Source: Pseudoduganella rivuli (lineage in GTDB: Bacteria; Pseudomonadota; Gammaproteobacteria; Burkholderiales; Burkholderiaceae_D). From it: a stretch of 44,381 nt of DNA. The DNA is taken from NCBI RefSeq assembly GCF_009674485.1, contig NZ_WKJJ01000037.1, positions 1 to 44,381 on the forward strand. The letters are read 5' to 3'. The translations under genes and the position numbers were made by a program. The notes under the pieces were generated by a model, which had not been told where the DNA came from, did no database searches, and saw only the letters and a list, made by a program, of their open reading frames with translations. The stretch's first letter is position 1; each line of letters opens with the position of its first letter. Below, one piece after another: positions 44,236-44,381 of this stretch.

Positions 44236-44257
44236 AAAGCCACCTGCGGGTGGCTTT
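44236..44257 (+). terminator. Intrinsic terminator after paralog 2
   Basis: AAAGCCACC and GGTGGCTTT form a nine-base stem around TGCG, ending in a run of eight T. It mirrors the terminator after paralog 1, again within the duplicated unit. Confidence 0.9.
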
Positions 44258-44262
44258 TTTTT

Positions 44263-44381
44263 GGTTCTTCACGGATTGCCGGGATGAGCATGCCGTAAAC
44301 GCAAGAGAGCAGTAAGGAAGAGTTATTGTGTTTGTGCGACCAAACCCAAAAACTAATCCACTGCTCTCATGGCAAATCATA
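44263..44381 (+). mobile_element. Possible left end of an insertion sequence (ISL3-like), cut by the window edge
   Basis: GGTTCTTCACGGATTGCCGG starts directly after the eight T of the terminator and resembles the GG-TCTTC start of ISL3-family inverted repeats. ISL3 elements duplicate eight bases, and the T-run could be such a copy, but this is not testable here. An ATG at 44369 opens a frame that runs off the window. With only 119 bases visible this is a weak call. Confidence 0.3.

Noticed and set aside
44198..44380. A 60-codon minus-strand frame at the right edge
   Set aside because: It runs through the terminator and the end of paralog 2, with no ribosome site or domain.

Overview
The window looks like a chromosomal segment of a high-GC betaproteobacterium, most likely Oxalobacteraceae (Massilia/Duganella type). 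This is inferred from gene content: a trimeric Burkholderiales-type porin, nadE next to glnB, a ben-cat operon, and PEP-CTERM/exosortase-sorted proteins with sigma-54 promoters. No rRNA, tRNA or CRISPR array was seen.

Layout. (1) 1-2800: the 3' end of an RHS/YD-repeat polymorphic toxin with a short variable C-terminus, a DUF1493-type probable immunity gene, and a decayed IS3-family element. (2) 3036-12171: a nine-gene minus-strand operon catB-catC-catA-benA-benB-benC-benD-benE-pcaD, divergent from a LysR regulator. It covers benzoate uptake, benzoate to catechol, ortho-cleavage, and conversion to 3-oxoadipate; the last CoA steps are not in the window. An ATAC-N7-GTAT operator lies in the divergent promoter region. 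(3) 12278-19818: a minus-strand block of a FemAB-like acyltransferase, an HscC-type Hsp70, a membrane J-like/TPR protein, and a fusion of a papain-like protease with a lipase-like hydrolase. (4) 19890-26059: glutamine-dependent NAD synthetase with PII (glnB), a TRIC-type channel, a MuiA-like protein and DctA. (5) 26277-33963: a catabolic locus of an M20 amidohydrolase, a MIO-type aromatic amino acid lyase, a complete polar amino acid ABC importer, a porin and a GntR/FCD regulator, with TGYATACA palindromes before both transcription units. (6) 34027-40932: housekeeping genes: DUF4337, Smr, trxB, ftsK, lolA, rarA. (7) 41021-44381: an orphan coiled-coil protein, then two tandem PEP-CTERM paralogs. 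Each paralog has a -24/-12 sigma-54 promoter, a near-identical 32-bp upstream element and an intrinsic terminator. A possible insertion-sequence end closes the window.

The most interesting parts are the MIO-lyase/M20/ABC locus, whose transporter and lyase both depart from canonical ligand residues; the papain-hydrolase fusion beside a specialised Hsp70/J-like pair; and the duplicated sigma-54 PEP-CTERM units. All functional calls come from reading the sequence; no database search was run.
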